The position numbers and the translations under genes were made by a program. A stretch of 64,000 nt of DNA, taken from positions 41,767 to 105,766 of IMG/VR virus record IMGVR_UViG_3300025030_000053; one strand, given 5' to 3'. Below are positions 1 through 8,619 of the stretch, in pieces. Numbering within the stretch: the first letter of the stretch is position 1; every line of letters starts with the position of its first letter. The DNA is from a virus. The notes below the pieces were generated by a model that saw nothing but the letters and a program-made list of their open reading frames with translations, was not told where the DNA came from and made no database searches.

Positions 1-1142
1 CCACCAAATGGCTGCGTATATCCTACATAAAGCTGATCAGTAGCTGCTGCCTGCATAGTCCAATTCACCAAAATTGGCGCAGCGACCGCTGAAACCTCTG
101 TCAGAACACCACCGTCCTGCTGCACTACTGATGTGAATTTATCTGGCTGCTCGTTGCCACCACCAACAAATGTTGGCAAGCTGACTTCGGCTAAAACCTC
201 ATCACCTGGAACATATACTCTCTCAATCTCAACATCAGCATCCAAATCATAAGAATTGACTGCTGATGTCAATGTAATTGCCACCCAGTAGACGTTATCT
301 GTTAGTTTTGTTCCAGAATTGACGGTAGAGTGCGCAGAAGCCGTCGCATTGTATCTATCCCAATTTTCTGGTTTTTCAAACCAAGCAATTCTTCCGTTCC
401 CTCCGAGGGAAACACCCGACCTCGAAGTTGTATCAGATACATTTTCGAATGATGTCCAACTGGACCCATTCCAATATTTGACAACATTGATTTTAGCTTG
501 ATCTACGTTAGTAGATGCAGTCATATCAATATATACATTATCGAATTTGAAAGTATGTCCGATGTAGATTGTATCTTGTGCATACACCATACTATCTACG
601 GCAGTCCCGGTATCTGGAAGTCCCAAAGATGTCAACGTTCCGTTGTCATCGATATAGGCATTGGTTGTCACTTGGGTTCCACTTCCAAAATCACCTTTGG
701 TAACCAACAGGCTTCCTCTGTTATGGATGTAAAGGAATCCGGCGTTATTGTCTGGGGCAGCTCTTTGCCCAACTTTGGCAACAATTTTATCCAAGGACAT
801 TTTCTTTTTAGGTTGAAATTCGCCCATTACCAGAGAATCCACTGGGAAGTCCCAGGCAGCATTTGCGACATTTACATTGAATGTAGAAACTGGCATATAA
901 TTTCTTTTTGTAGTTCCTGCTATCCCTTCTAAATAGCCTACAAAGTTTGAAGAAAGTGCAACACCATTCTCGTCAACCTCACCTAATGGTTCTACAAAAC
1001 CCTGTTCAAGATAAGTCTGTGAAACAAGTCTGTTTGCTTCATTTGCTGGAACAACGAATTCATTGCCATAGGCATATGTATTGCCTCCGACACCTAGTCT
1101 TCCTGGACCTCTAAATGTGCATCTATATTTGAAGTAATTCAT
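1..1142 (-). CDS. Virion-type repeat protein, partial (C-terminus beyond window)
   Basis: The reading frame opens at an ATG at 1142 and stays open to the window edge, so the C-terminal end is missing. A purine-rich ribosome site (aaggagaaaa) lies just upstream. The start MNYFKYRCTFRGPGRLGVGG parallels MANFHAYRCTYRGPG of the next gene, and the two share the segments LLVTKGD, DDNGTL, DTIYIGHT, KYWNGSSW/SYWNGTGW and DNVYWVA, so they are tandem paralogs. The beta-rich YWNG-W repeats and the position next to the terminase suggest a tail, baseplate or capsid-surface protein. That role is inference; I recognise no named family. Confidence 0.75.
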   Translation of the reverse strand, partial: MNYFKYRCTFRGPGRLGVGGNTYAYGNEFVVPANEANRLVSQTYLEQGFVEPLGEVDENGVALSSNFVGYLEGIAGTTKRNYMPVSTFNVNVANAAWDFPVDSLVMGEFQPKKKMSLDKIVAKVGQRAAPDNNAGFLYIHNRGSLLVTKGDFGSGTQVTTNAYIDDNGTLTSLGLPDTGTAVDSMVYAQDTIYIGHTFKFDNVYIDMTASTNVDQAKINVVKYWNGSSWTSFENVSDTTSRSGVSLGGNGRIAWFEKPENWDRYNATASAHSTVNSGTKLTDNVYWVAITLTSAVNSYDLDADVEIERVYVPGDEVLAEVSLPTFVGGGNEQPDKFTSVVQQDGGVLTEVSAVAAPILVNWTMQAAATDQLYVGYTQPFG

Positions 1143-1173
1143 ATTTTTCTCCTTCTAAATTTCACTTCTTCAT

Positions 1174-1208
1174 CCTGATGGGGGAATTCAAAGAATTCCC
1201 CCATCAGG
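1174..1208. other. Perfect 16-bp inverted repeat between paralogous structural genes
   Basis: The arms 1174-1189 and 1193-1208 are perfectly complementary (cctgatgggggaattc) with a 3-base loop. The repeat lies just after the stop of the 1215-2831 gene and before the start of the 1-1142 gene, both leftward. There is no T-run on the leftward side, so it is not a standard intrinsic terminator. It could be an mRNA processing or stabilising hairpin that lets the two products be made in different amounts. Confidence 0.8.
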
Positions 1209-1214
1209 CAGAAA

Positions 1215-2831
1215 TTAGATGTCCGCTCCGACGAGTTGAAGTGTAACGCCACTTAGCGCGTCAGTTTCACCTTCTATTTCTCCAACATAAACATTCAAGA
1301 AATCGCTCGGTGCAACCTCAACGTTAGTTGGGACATTGAATTCGATAGGGACTGTAGCAGATCTTATTGGATACACTCTGTTGATATCGAACAAGTTAGT
1401 TAAGTTTCCGTCCCACGTCAGTCTGACCCAGAACAAAACACTAGTTGTTGTATCTGTGTCAAGTGTTTGACTATCCATCAATGCGGATGTAGCCGCTGTG
1501 GATCTCCAATCAGCAGGTATATTCCAAGTGACGGCACCATCAACTTTCAAGGTATCTGCAACAGAATTTGTTCCGTCGGTAGCGCCCAATGATACCCACT
1601 CTGCCCCATTCCAATAGCTCGCGGTAAGAGTAGATACAGCATCATTGACCGTGGTCCCAACATCAACAAGAACTCCGCCAAAGATATCTGCATAACCGAG
1701 ATAGAGTGCATCATCAGCGGCATTAGGTGTCGGCCAATCTGTAATCATTGCCGATGTAGACGCATAAACATCATTTAATGTAGTATCATCTTGCTGAACT
1801 ACAGAATCGAATGTTTCCCTGCTCGCAATTACCTTTTCACCATCTTTGACGGCAATCATATTGATTTCAGCTAGTGGCTCATCGCCAGGCACCCAAATTC
1901 TATTGAGTTCTGTATCAGCATCAAAAGTGGTTGCTGAACCGTCGGTCAAATACTGAACGGCGACCCAATAAACATCATTTGCTAATGCTGTTCCGGAATT
2001 AACTCCTGAAACACGATGTGCAGAAGCAGTAGCACCATCTGGATCCCAGTTTACTGGTTGTTCATACCAGGCAATCCAACCATCTCCACCGAGAGGGGCG
2101 CCGGCACGAACTGTAGTATCTGTGACATTCTCAAATGCTGTCCAACCAGTGCCATTCCAATAGCTTACTGAATAAATGTATCCACCATTACCATTGACTG
2201 AGCCGGCGACCACATCAACATAAACACCAGAGAATTTAGCTGTATGCCCAATATAAATTGTATCTTGAAGATATGTAAAGCTGTCAAGAACTGTAGTAGT
2301 CAAAGGAAGTCCTAGTGTTTCCAGTGTCCCGTTATCATCAGTCCAGCCATTTGTCGTGATTTGAGTAGCTTCTCCAGAATCACCCTTGGTCAAGAGCATA
2401 TGAACTCGGTTGTCTAGATTCAATGTGCCAGAACCATCGTCAGTAGCAGGAAGTACCGCTTGATAAGATACAACTTTGTCAAGCATCAGCCTTCTTTGAA
2501 CATTATAATCAGACACAACTTTTACACCAGCAGTGTCAAAAGCAGTATCTGGCAATGGTATGTCAATTGTGACAGCCGGCAGAACATTTTTGCTCAACGT
2601 CCATTGTTTACCATCAAGCAAACTTTGAATATTCGGTGAAAAATATCCGCCAGCAGTATCTACCTCGCCGAGATATTCAAGATGTTTTCCTGTTAAATCT
2701 GCTGTTTTAACTTTTCTAGCGGCTTGTTCGTCACTGAGAACGATTACCTGTCCATATGTTGCTGGAATATCACCAACAGCAAAGAAACCAGGCCCTCTAT
2801 ATGTGCATCTATATGCATGAAAATTAGCCAT
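1215..2831 (-). CDS. Virion-type protein with two YWNG-W repeats
   Basis: A 538-residue protein starting at an ATG preceded by aggagg. It has two internal repeats. Residues about 190-315 contain IYIGHTAKFSGVYVDV, SYWNGTGW and VYWVAVQYL. Residues about 374-490 contain LYLGYADIFGGVLVDV, SYWNGAEWVSL and LFWVRLTW. The composition is rich in T, V, D, G and W and fits an all-beta structural protein. The downstream gene (1-1142) is a paralog. No signal peptide or transmembrane segment is seen. A tail, fibre or head-decoration role is likely from context, but the exact role is unknown. Confidence 0.8.
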   Translation of the reverse strand: MANFHAYRCTYRGPGFFAVGDIPATYGQVIVLSDEQAARKVKTADLTGKHLEYLGEVDTAGGYFSPNIQSLLDGKQWTLSKNVLPAVTIDIPLPDTAFDTAGVKVVSDYNVQRRLMLDKVVSYQAVLPATDDGSGTLNLDNRVHMLLTKGDSGEATQITTNGWTDDNGTLETLGLPLTTTVLDSFTYLQDTIYIGHTAKFSGVYVDVVAGSVNGNGGYIYSVSYWNGTGWTAFENVTDTTVRAGAPLGGDGWIAWYEQPVNWDPDGATASAHRVSGVNSGTALANDVYWVAVQYLTDGSATTFDADTELNRIWVPGDEPLAEINMIAVKDGEKVIASRETFDSVVQQDDTTLNDVYASTSAMITDWPTPNAADDALYLGYADIFGGVLVDVGTTVNDAVSTLTASYWNGAEWVSLGATDGTNSVADTLKVDGAVTWNIPADWRSTAATSALMDSQTLDTDTTTSVLFWVRLTWDGNLTNLFDINRVYPIRSATVPIEFNVPTNVEVAPSDFLNVYVGEIEGETDALSGVTLQLVGADI

Positions 2832-2966
2832 ATAATTTTCCTCCTAAATCCTCACAGCGAGGATGAAATTTATCCTTATTGGATTATATTTGTTTATTCT
2901 TTAAAAATTTAGATATTCCTTCTTTTTCAAAAATTTTTTTGGTTATTTTTTGTGGTTAGTTTTGTT
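2832..2966 (-). promoter_or_regulatory. Intergenic leader of the structural genes
   Basis: This 135-bp AT-rich gap lies between the terminase stop and the leftward structural gene. Read leftward it holds a tataat-like box (aaatataatcc) and then a small hairpin, atcctc-acagc-gaggat (2848-2864), directly before the ribosome site aggagg. It is plausibly a promoter plus 5' leader. No gene is visible in it. Confidence 0.35.
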
Positions 2967-5123
2967 TCACCATCCAGACTTTCCAGTACGTCGACTCCCA
3001 ATAGAACCATACATCCTTTCCGCAGAGTCAATGTTCAATCTGTAAGCCCTAATTCTTGGCAAAGATGCCATAATAGTGTTTTGAAGAGACATATAGGCAG
3101 CAGCCGCTATGCAATCAGGAATGTCATCGTTATGTCCATCGGTGGCTTGAACACGGAAACCTCTCCGTCCATATTTTTTTTGCAGAAACATAAATTGATC
3201 TTTAATATCTGGCACCCAAGGACCAGATCCATATATTTCCAATCTCTCATCTTGCATAAGATGCAAAAGAGTTTCATATATTTTTTCTTTGAAACTTTGA
3301 TTGAAAGTAGTTTGAACTGATTTGATGCCTTTTTTGTGCATTTTTTGAATGGAAGTAATAGAATTCATTTGATCATAGCTAAGAGATACTACATTAAATT
3401 TCTTTTTGCATATTTCAATAATATAATCATCAACTTCATCAATCATTATTGCTTCAAGTTTGTTTTTTGCTTTCCACATTTCCACATGATCAACAATAAC
3501 ATATTTCATCAATTCATTAGTTCCGGGCATTATCCTGTCTTCTGTATGGACAACAGCCAAAGCGTAATTATCGCTAGTAGTAGCCGGATCGGCATGAGCG
3601 TAGTAATTGATTCCTGGTGTCCCGTATGGGGCCCGACGTCGTTCGGGTTTAATTGCCAAATCAATCAAAATAGGAGAAAACATAGGCTCGGAAGCACCTT
3701 CTGAGAATTTAGCCATATATTGCATTTCATAAAGTGCGGGATCTTCATTTTTCTGTTCTTGAAGCCATTGTTTATCAACGCTAGGATTACATGTCTCGGT
3801 TGCTAACTGAAACATCAATGGGTTTCTATCGTTTCTTAAGGAATTATTGTATAATTTCCATAAAATTCCTTCTTGGGCCAAAGGATTAGAAATTACGCAA
3901 ATTTTTCCATACTTTCCGAATGTTGCCAATGAAGGTTTTAATTTTTTATATAATTCAGAATCACTAGTCTTTGAATCTTCCTTTTTGATCATTTCGGCAA
4001 CTTCGTCGATAATAATAACTGCACATGTTTTGCCTACCTGACCACTGGCTTTTGAAGTCCCAGATTTAATTTCTATTGATCCTGGCAATGTAGGAATTCC
4101 ATCCATTCTTCTTTCTTCATTTTTTCTAAGATCTTTTGGTGAAAGAAGAATCATTGATTGGTCGCTAGTTCTGTCTTTGTTTATATGTTTTTTAAAGAAT
4201 GGAGAATTTATAGCCATAGATTTAATTTTGCTAAATACAGAATCTTTTCCCTGATCTTCATTTCCGGCAACATTCATAATGGTAATCATATCATCATCAA
4301 GAAGTCCAAAATAATTTTGTGGATCATCAAGTTTGATCAGTCTGTATGCTTCATATAATGCTATTATTGCGACTAATAAGCTTTTTCCACTCCGGCGCCC
4401 AAGCACCAAAACTAAGTCTGTAAATGGCAATCCAATCTTTCTGATTATCTGATTTCTAACTAATTCTGTATCACTCAAACTTCCTCTGGAATCTTCTATA
4501 AGATAATTTAATATTTCATCATCTAAATTCTCATTATCTTCTATTTCACTATTCGTATTATTCTGATTATTCTGATAATGTTCTATTAGGATGTATTTGG
4601 CTTGATCATACACCATATCAGGAGGCAATCTATTGCCCTCTGGTGTCAAGTCTTGAAAAATCATCTGCATTTCACTCAAAAAATTAGATTTCAACTCTGT
4701 ATTCAATTCCCATTTTTTTATCTGTGATTCAGAAAATTTTCCTATATTTATTTGTCTTTGCAGATATTCTTTTTTTAAATTTTGATCGTATAATTTGCAA
4801 GACAAACAAGGAGAATCTAATTCCTGAAGTCTATTTTTGTTCCAAACACAATTATAGCAAGCTTCTTCTACTGGATCAAAACTGATAGATAATTTTTCAT
4901 TTCCGTGCGATCCCATATAGAAAACTTTAAGAATTAACATTTGCCAAGGATATAATTTTTGATGTAGATATCTGTCATCTTCGACAAATTTGACTATATC
5001 TACAAATTGATATTGATTTTCGTCAAAATCTATTGGGGCATCTTCCTCCATCTGCCCCAATAGTAAGTCCAACTTGTCAAAGATGACACTATTTATATTG
5101 TCTTCAAAATTGGTCTTTATCAT
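2967..5123 (-). CDS. terL: Terminase large subunit (DNA packaging ATPase-nuclease)
   Basis: This 718-residue protein is the motor that pumps DNA into the prohead and cuts the concatemer. The ATPase domain has the terminase-style Walker A GRRSGKS (242-248) and Walker B AVIIIDEVAEM with D373/E374. The nuclease domain has the expected acidic residues in YAHADPATTS (D512), LSYDQMNS (D584) and GHNDDIPDC (D666/D667). An unusual four-cysteine module (C89, C92, C106, C109) sits in an N-terminal extension, so the protein is longer than usual. The start overlaps the stop of the upstream gene by ATGA, which implies translational coupling. Confidence in the function is high. Confidence 0.96.
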   Translation of the reverse strand: MIKTNFEDNINSVIFDKLDLLLGQMEEDAPIDFDENQYQFVDIVKFVEDDRYLHQKLYPWQMLILKVFYMGSHGNEKLSISFDPVEEACYNCVWNKNRLQELDSPCLSCKLYDQNLKKEYLQRQINIGKFSESQIKKWELNTELKSNFLSEMQMIFQDLTPEGNRLPPDMVYDQAKYILIEHYQNNQNNTNSEIEDNENLDDEILNYLIEDSRGSLSDTELVRNQIIRKIGLPFTDLVLVLGRRSGKSLLVAIIALYEAYRLIKLDDPQNYFGLLDDDMITIMNVAGNEDQGKDSVFSKIKSMAINSPFFKKHINKDRTSDQSMILLSPKDLRKNEERRMDGIPTLPGSIEIKSGTSKASGQVGKTCAVIIIDEVAEMIKKEDSKTSDSELYKKLKPSLATFGKYGKICVISNPLAQEGILWKLYNNSLRNDRNPLMFQLATETCNPSVDKQWLQEQKNEDPALYEMQYMAKFSEGASEPMFSPILIDLAIKPERRRAPYGTPGINYYAHADPATTSDNYALAVVHTEDRIMPGTNELMKYVIVDHVEMWKAKNKLEAIMIDEVDDYIIEICKKKFNVVSLSYDQMNSITSIQKMHKKGIKSVQTTFNQSFKEKIYETLLHLMQDERLEIYGSGPWVPDIKDQFMFLQKKYGRRGFRVQATDGHNDDIPDCIAAAAYMSLQNTIMASLPRIRAYRLNIDSAERMYGSIGSRRTGKSGW

Positions 5124-5851
5124 TTAGATTTTCTTTCTAATTTAGATTTCAAAAAATCTTGAAAATCTTTAATTCCATCTTTTATATATTCTTTGTTGTC
5201 GATTCCTGTTATTTTCTGCATTAAATCTGCCATTACTTCTGTAAATTTGTCTGCCATTTCCATAACTGCCGATTCTGCCTCATCTCTCAGTCCAGAAATT
5301 TCATATTCCAATGTGGTAAAATTTTTGTATGTTCCAAGCAAACTATTTACTACCTGATTCACTTTTATCAACTGATCAAGATTCTTGCTTAGATCAATTG
5401 ATTTCATTTCTGCAATCATGTCTATCAACATTCTTTTTCCATATCCTATTGGTTCTCTCTCGATTACAGAATATTCCTCCTTGGTATCTTGAATCCTTTG
5501 CATAAAATCAATAGAGATAGGAGTAAAATCAACATGCTCCCTCATGTGTGTGTCCACGGTGGCCCACGACCACGATGGATTGCTGACTCCTCTCTCTTTG
5601 TCTTTTTCAATAAGCAACTTTCTGACTGGGTCTATCTTCCTGATTTCAAGATATAATTTCTCTGCCTCATCTCTATATATTGATTGACACAGGCTACATC
5701 TATTCTCATTAAATTTTGCATATTGTGTATATTCGCCATTGTCAAGAACAACTGCTTTCAAAATTGGATTCAATTTTTTTGTTTTTTCTTTGTATTCTTC
5801 TATTTGTTGAAGAACCTTTTCATTTGACAATCTCAAATCTTCTGCTGGCAT
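5120..5851 (-). CDS. Possible terminase partner (small-subunit position), zinc-finger-like
   Basis: A 243-residue protein with a good ribosome site (ggagcaaattATG). C52/C55 and H102/H106 could bind zinc. The second half is mostly helical and may form a coiled coil. It overlaps the start of terL by 4 bases, the position usually held by the small terminase subunit, which recognises packaging sites. No sequence signature proves that, so the call rests on synteny. An alternative is a terminase-associated head protein. Confidence 0.45.
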   Translation of the reverse strand: MPAEDLRLSNEKVLQQIEEYKEKTKKLNPILKAVVLDNGEYTQYAKFNENRCSLCQSIYRDEAEKLYLEIRKIDPVRKLLIEKDKERGVSNPSWSWATVDTHMREHVDFTPISIDFMQRIQDTKEEYSVIEREPIGYGKRMLIDMIAEMKSIDLSKNLDQLIKVNQVVNSLLGTYKNFTTLEYEISGLRDEAESAVMEMADKFTEVMADLMQKITGIDNKEYIKDGIKDFQDFLKSKLERKSK

Positions 5852-5860
5852 AATTTGCTC

Positions 5861-5912
5861 CTCTCAACTTAATTCATCATTCTCAACTTAAAGTTGAGAA
5901 TCCTTTTTTTAT
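5861..5912. promoter_or_regulatory. Overlapping alternative hairpins in the divergent leader; rightward terminator-like element
   Basis: The arms 5879-5889 and 5891-5901 (attctcaactt / aagttgagaat) form a hairpin followed rightward by cctttttttat, like an intrinsic terminator in front of the rightward gene at 5932. A second copy of the left arm (ctctcaactt, 5861-5870) lies nearby and, in the leftward transcript, overlaps the ribosome site of the terminase-operon gene (aagttgagaggag). The same arm can therefore pair either with its neighbour or with the ribosome site, as in a switch or attenuator. Confidence 0.5.
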
Positions 5913-5931
5913 TTTTGAAGGAGGATTTTTT

Positions 5932-6669
5932 ATGATTTTATATAAAACAACGATGAGGGAAATAAAAATGCTGAAACAATTAATAAAAATTGCAAATTCA
6001 TTAGATGGTCATAATATGCTCAATGAATCTGAAATTTTAGATTCTGTGATATATAAACTTGCCTACACATCTGAAATGCAAGGCACAGCATCAGAAATGG
6101 CAGCGATTGATCCAGAAAAAGCGCAATTTGAGCATTTAGGATTGTTCAAGAAAATTTCACAACAACCAATCAATTTAGTCAGCCGACTCAGTCGTCCAGA
6201 AATAGCAATTGAATCTTTTCTAGGTGGTGCAAATATACAAGACATGGTGAGCAGAGCAGTAATGGAATTGAACATCCTTGCTCAACGACTCGGAGGATAT
6301 GAAAAAGAAATGGGTATGCCTCGATTGCAGCAAATGGGATCTGTTAAGGTGCTGGAAATGATGAATCATCCAGAAATAGAGGCAATATACTATTCCGACC
6401 CAGAATCCCTAGAACACGAACGAAGACACCAGCGGGGAGAAACCAAGACTCCAGAGCAAGTCAAACAGGACATTGCTTCACAATTGCAATCAGTGTTTCC
6501 GCAGGAAGTTCCGCCAGAAGAAAGACAAAGAATCATCAGTGAATGGATGGATAATTATATTTCCAACCTTGGGAGATATTACGCACAAGGCGAAATTCCA
6601 GGAGAATTAGCTGCTGATCTTCCTACAATCACAGATAAGGCAAAGAAAGATTTGAGTCAGATGTTTTGA
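5932..6669 (+). CDS. Unknown protein with putative N-terminal virion-targeting motif
   Basis: A 245-residue protein whose ATG is preceded by ggagg at 7-base spacing. The N-terminus contains LIKIANSLDGHNMLNESEIL followed by IYKLA, a helical segment related to the starts of the genes at 53953 and 55206. The rest is soluble, alpha-helical and charged, with no recognised domain. It is the only rightward gene in this part of the window and lies beside the terminase operon. A minor or internal virion protein is a reasonable guess. It ends convergently, overlapping the small leftward gene by 13 bases. Confidence 0.7.
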   Translation: MILYKTTMREIKMLKQLIKIANSLDGHNMLNESEILDSVIYKLAYTSEMQGTASEMAAIDPEKAQFEHLGLFKKISQQPINLVSRLSRPEIAIESFLGGANIQDMVSRAVMELNILAQRLGGYEKEMGMPRLQQMGSVKVLEMMNHPEIEAIYYSDPESLEHERRHQRGETKTPEQVKQDIASQLQSVFPQEVPPEERQRIISEWMDNYISNLGRYYAQGEIPGELAADLPTITDKAKKDLSQMF

Positions 6670-6869
6670 TTGTTTTCAATTACGTCATCAACACTAAAAC
6701 CAAAAAAATCAGCCAATTCTTCGATAGATGGCTGATTCAAGTCTCGATGAATAGTATCCAAAAAAAGTCCTTGTAATCCACGATTCCCCCTGGTCATATC
6801 ATTAGGATTTTGAATTAAAATTTCATCCGATGAAAAGACAGATGATTGTTTTTTATTCTTCTGTTTCAT
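6657..6869 (-). CDS. Small unknown protein (70 aa)
   Basis: The start lies inside the end of the SWIM gene (17-base overlap) with only a weak purine-rich site (agcgag), so translation is probably coupled. The sequence holds SIEELADFFGFSVDDVIENN, which could be a short helix-turn-helix-like segment. No family is recognised. It overlaps the convergent rightward gene by 13 bases. Confidence 0.5.
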   Translation of the reverse strand: MKQKNKKQSSVFSSDEILIQNPNDMTRGNRGLQGLFLDTIHRDLNQPSIEELADFFGFSVDDVIENNQNI

Positions 6870-7677
6870 TTAAACTCGCTAGAATATTCTTTTGCATATT
6901 TTTAATGACATGTTCTCTATCAGTAGATTGAAGTGTAGAAATGATGTGCTCACACGGAATCTCAAAAGTTCTAAAATTACCTTCTACATATCTTGAACAA
7001 GTGCAGACTCTATTTTTTGAATCTACGCCTACCAATTCCTTGTCATCTCTAACCGCAAAAACATTCTTTCTTTCAGTTCTTGAAATTTTGATAACTGGAT
7101 ATTTCACCTCTGCCAGCAAATAACTCTTCTGAATTTCCCGATCAACGTGAGGAGACATTGCTTTGTGGAATGCATTTATAGCAGTAGGCTCATTTTTGCG
7201 ATAATCAACATATCTCAATATTTCTTCAAAATTTGCTTCTTCATCTTTTGAGGAAAAAACAATCAAAGAATTTTTATATGTGTGGTCATTGGTTGCTAAT
7301 TTCAAGAATTCCTTTGGGGACATAGACAATACCAATGATTCTAGATGATCTTTAAGATCATCATATTTCTCTGGAATTTCATTTTTGACTTGTGCATATA
7401 CTTCATTTGTAATTCTTTTCACATCTCCAACACTAGACCCTTCTGAAATTAACACATCCTGAGTATCGCTTTCGAAAAATCCAAGATCTTTGTATTTTTT
7501 TGCTTCCTTGAACAAATTTTCAATTTTTGTCATAGGATTGACAGAACTTTGCTTTGTCCAATTCAAATAGACATCAGATCTAACTTTTGGAAGTTTCGGC
7601 TCAACATAAACTTCTCGATTATCTTGGTTGGATTTTTTGATGAAATCCAGAATTGTGTTGTCAGTTTTTACGCTCAT
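6853..7677 (-). CDS. SWIM zinc-finger protein
   Basis: A 274-residue protein with a good ribosome site (aggagagttttcaATG). The C-terminal part has C225, C227, C242 and H244 in the arrangement CxC-x14-CxH, the signature of SWIM domains, which bind zinc and mediate DNA or protein contacts in recombination and transposition proteins. The N-terminal 200 residues are helical with no catalytic motif that I recognise. The neighbours are a RuvC-like resolvase and replication genes, so a DNA-binding accessory role in recombination or replication is plausible. Confidence 0.7.
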   Translation of the reverse strand: MSVKTDNTILDFIKKSNQDNREVYVEPKLPKVRSDVYLNWTKQSSVNPMTKIENLFKEAKKYKDLGFFESDTQDVLISEGSSVGDVKRITNEVYAQVKNEIPEKYDDLKDHLESLVLSMSPKEFLKLATNDHTYKNSLIVFSSKDEEANFEEILRYVDYRKNEPTAINAFHKAMSPHVDREIQKSYLLAEVKYPVIKISRTERKNVFAVRDDKELVGVDSKNRVCTCSRYVEGNFRTFEIPCEHIISTLQSTDREHVIKNMQKNILASLNETEE

Positions 7678-7703
7678 TGAAAACTCTCCTAATTAACTTT
7701 TTG

Positions 7704-7925
7704 TTATTTTCTATACTTCTGTGGGAGATTCCTTTCTTTTTTTAAATCTTTCCACCAAGTAGTTCCACAAAATGGACATTCAATTTCCCAGGAAATAACA
7801 TCGCCAGATTTATCTTTGATTGCCCTAATTTCAAAAAGTCTTGAATTCATATTCGTACAAGGCTTTCCTCTTACCTCTTTTGATCTACAAGAAGTTATAA
7901 CCGGTTGTTGTGGACTATTTCTCAT
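7704..7925 (-). CDS. Small zinc-ribbon-like protein (73 aa)
   Basis: The strong ribosome site ggaggagaacaATG lies inside the end of the resolvase gene, with an 11-base overlap. Cysteines in SCRSKEVRGKPC and the pair CPFCGTTWW could form a zinc ribbon. The C-terminus is basic (KDLKKERNLPQKYRK). No family is recognised. It is probably a small nucleic-acid-binding or adaptor protein of this operon. Confidence 0.65.
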   Translation of the reverse strand: MRNSPQQPVITSCRSKEVRGKPCTNMNSRLFEIRAIKDKSGDVISWEIECPFCGTTWWKDLKKERNLPQKYRK

Positions 7926-8565
7926 TGTTCTCCTCCTTAAATTCTACCATCAATTCCTCCTTGGCAATCTCAATGCTGTTGGAAGTGAAAAATGCCACAC
8001 AAAAACCAATAGCATCAGCTCGGTGGGTAAAAATTCCAGTTTGTGTAATTCTACAATCTTTGAGAGAATTTGGAAAATATTCTTTTGCCTTTTTTTGAGT
8101 AGCAGTTTTCTTGTCTTTTCTAGCCATTCCTCCGGTGTTCGCAAAAACACATCCCATTGAAATTGTGTGAATGGGTTTGACCTCGGCTCCGACCATCAAT
8201 GATGCAAATTTGATTATTCCGGTATTTTCCCCAAGTTTTTCTCTGGCGGGAGCATTGCCAAACCCGATAGATCTTTCCATCAATGAGGCTATAACAGGAT
8301 TATATTTATTTTTTAGATCGTTTACAAAATTATATATCGTGATCAATCTCTCTAAATCATCAGGTGGCATCAATTCTAACCCTGAGTCGATATATCTACC
8401 TTTTCCGTCTTTGTATTGCATTACTGCCCAGCCGAGATTTTTTGTTGTAGGCGGGTCAAAACCAAAAACAAAGCCTCCATCAATCAACTTGTCTTTGTTG
8501 ATGATGAAGGCTGCTTGTTTATTAACTGGTGGAATATCTCTGCTTCTGAATCTTTTCTTTCTCAT
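7915..8565 (-). CDS. ruvC: RuvC-like Holliday-junction resolvase
   Basis: This 216-residue protein has the RNase H-fold metal-binding pattern of RuvC: D37 in FGFDPPTTKNLGWAV, E97 in SLMERSIGFGNAP, and the C-terminal HRADAIGF (H181, D184). RuvC cuts four-way junctions, and phages use it to resolve recombination intermediates before packaging. No ribosome site precedes the ATG. The promoter-like box at 8573-8587 lies so close that the transcript may be leaderless. The N-terminal 30 residues are an extension relative to bacterial RuvC. Confidence 0.85.
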   Translation of the reverse strand: MRKKRFRSRDIPPVNKQAAFIINKDKLIDGGFVFGFDPPTTKNLGWAVMQYKDGKGRYIDSGLELMPPDDLERLITIYNFVNDLKNKYNPVIASLMERSIGFGNAPAREKLGENTGIIKFASLMVGAEVKPIHTISMGCVFANTGGMARKDKKTATQKKAKEYFPNSLKDCRITQTGIFTHRADAIGFCVAFFTSNSIEIAKEELMVEFKEENNEK

Positions 8566-8572
8566 AGCAAAG

Positions 8573-8587
8573 ATATTATATAGAAAA
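8573..8587 (-). promoter_or_regulatory. Putative phage promoter -10 box (TTTTCTATATAATAT)
   Basis: Read leftward the box is ttttctatataatat, ending 7 bases before the resolvase ATG. The same 15-mer occurs upstream of the gene at 23852, and a 13/15 match lies upstream of 17952. The intergenic sequence 8588-8619 is AT-rich. No clear -35 box is seen. Confidence 0.5.
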
Positions 8588-8619
8588 TATCAAAATATTA
8601 TTGGATATATTGTATATTT

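Noticed and set aside
498-932. Rightward open frame of 144 codons inside the first structural gene region
   Set aside because: It is antisense to a well-supported leftward gene whose frame is open from 1142 to the window edge and is homologous to its neighbour. It has no ribosome site.
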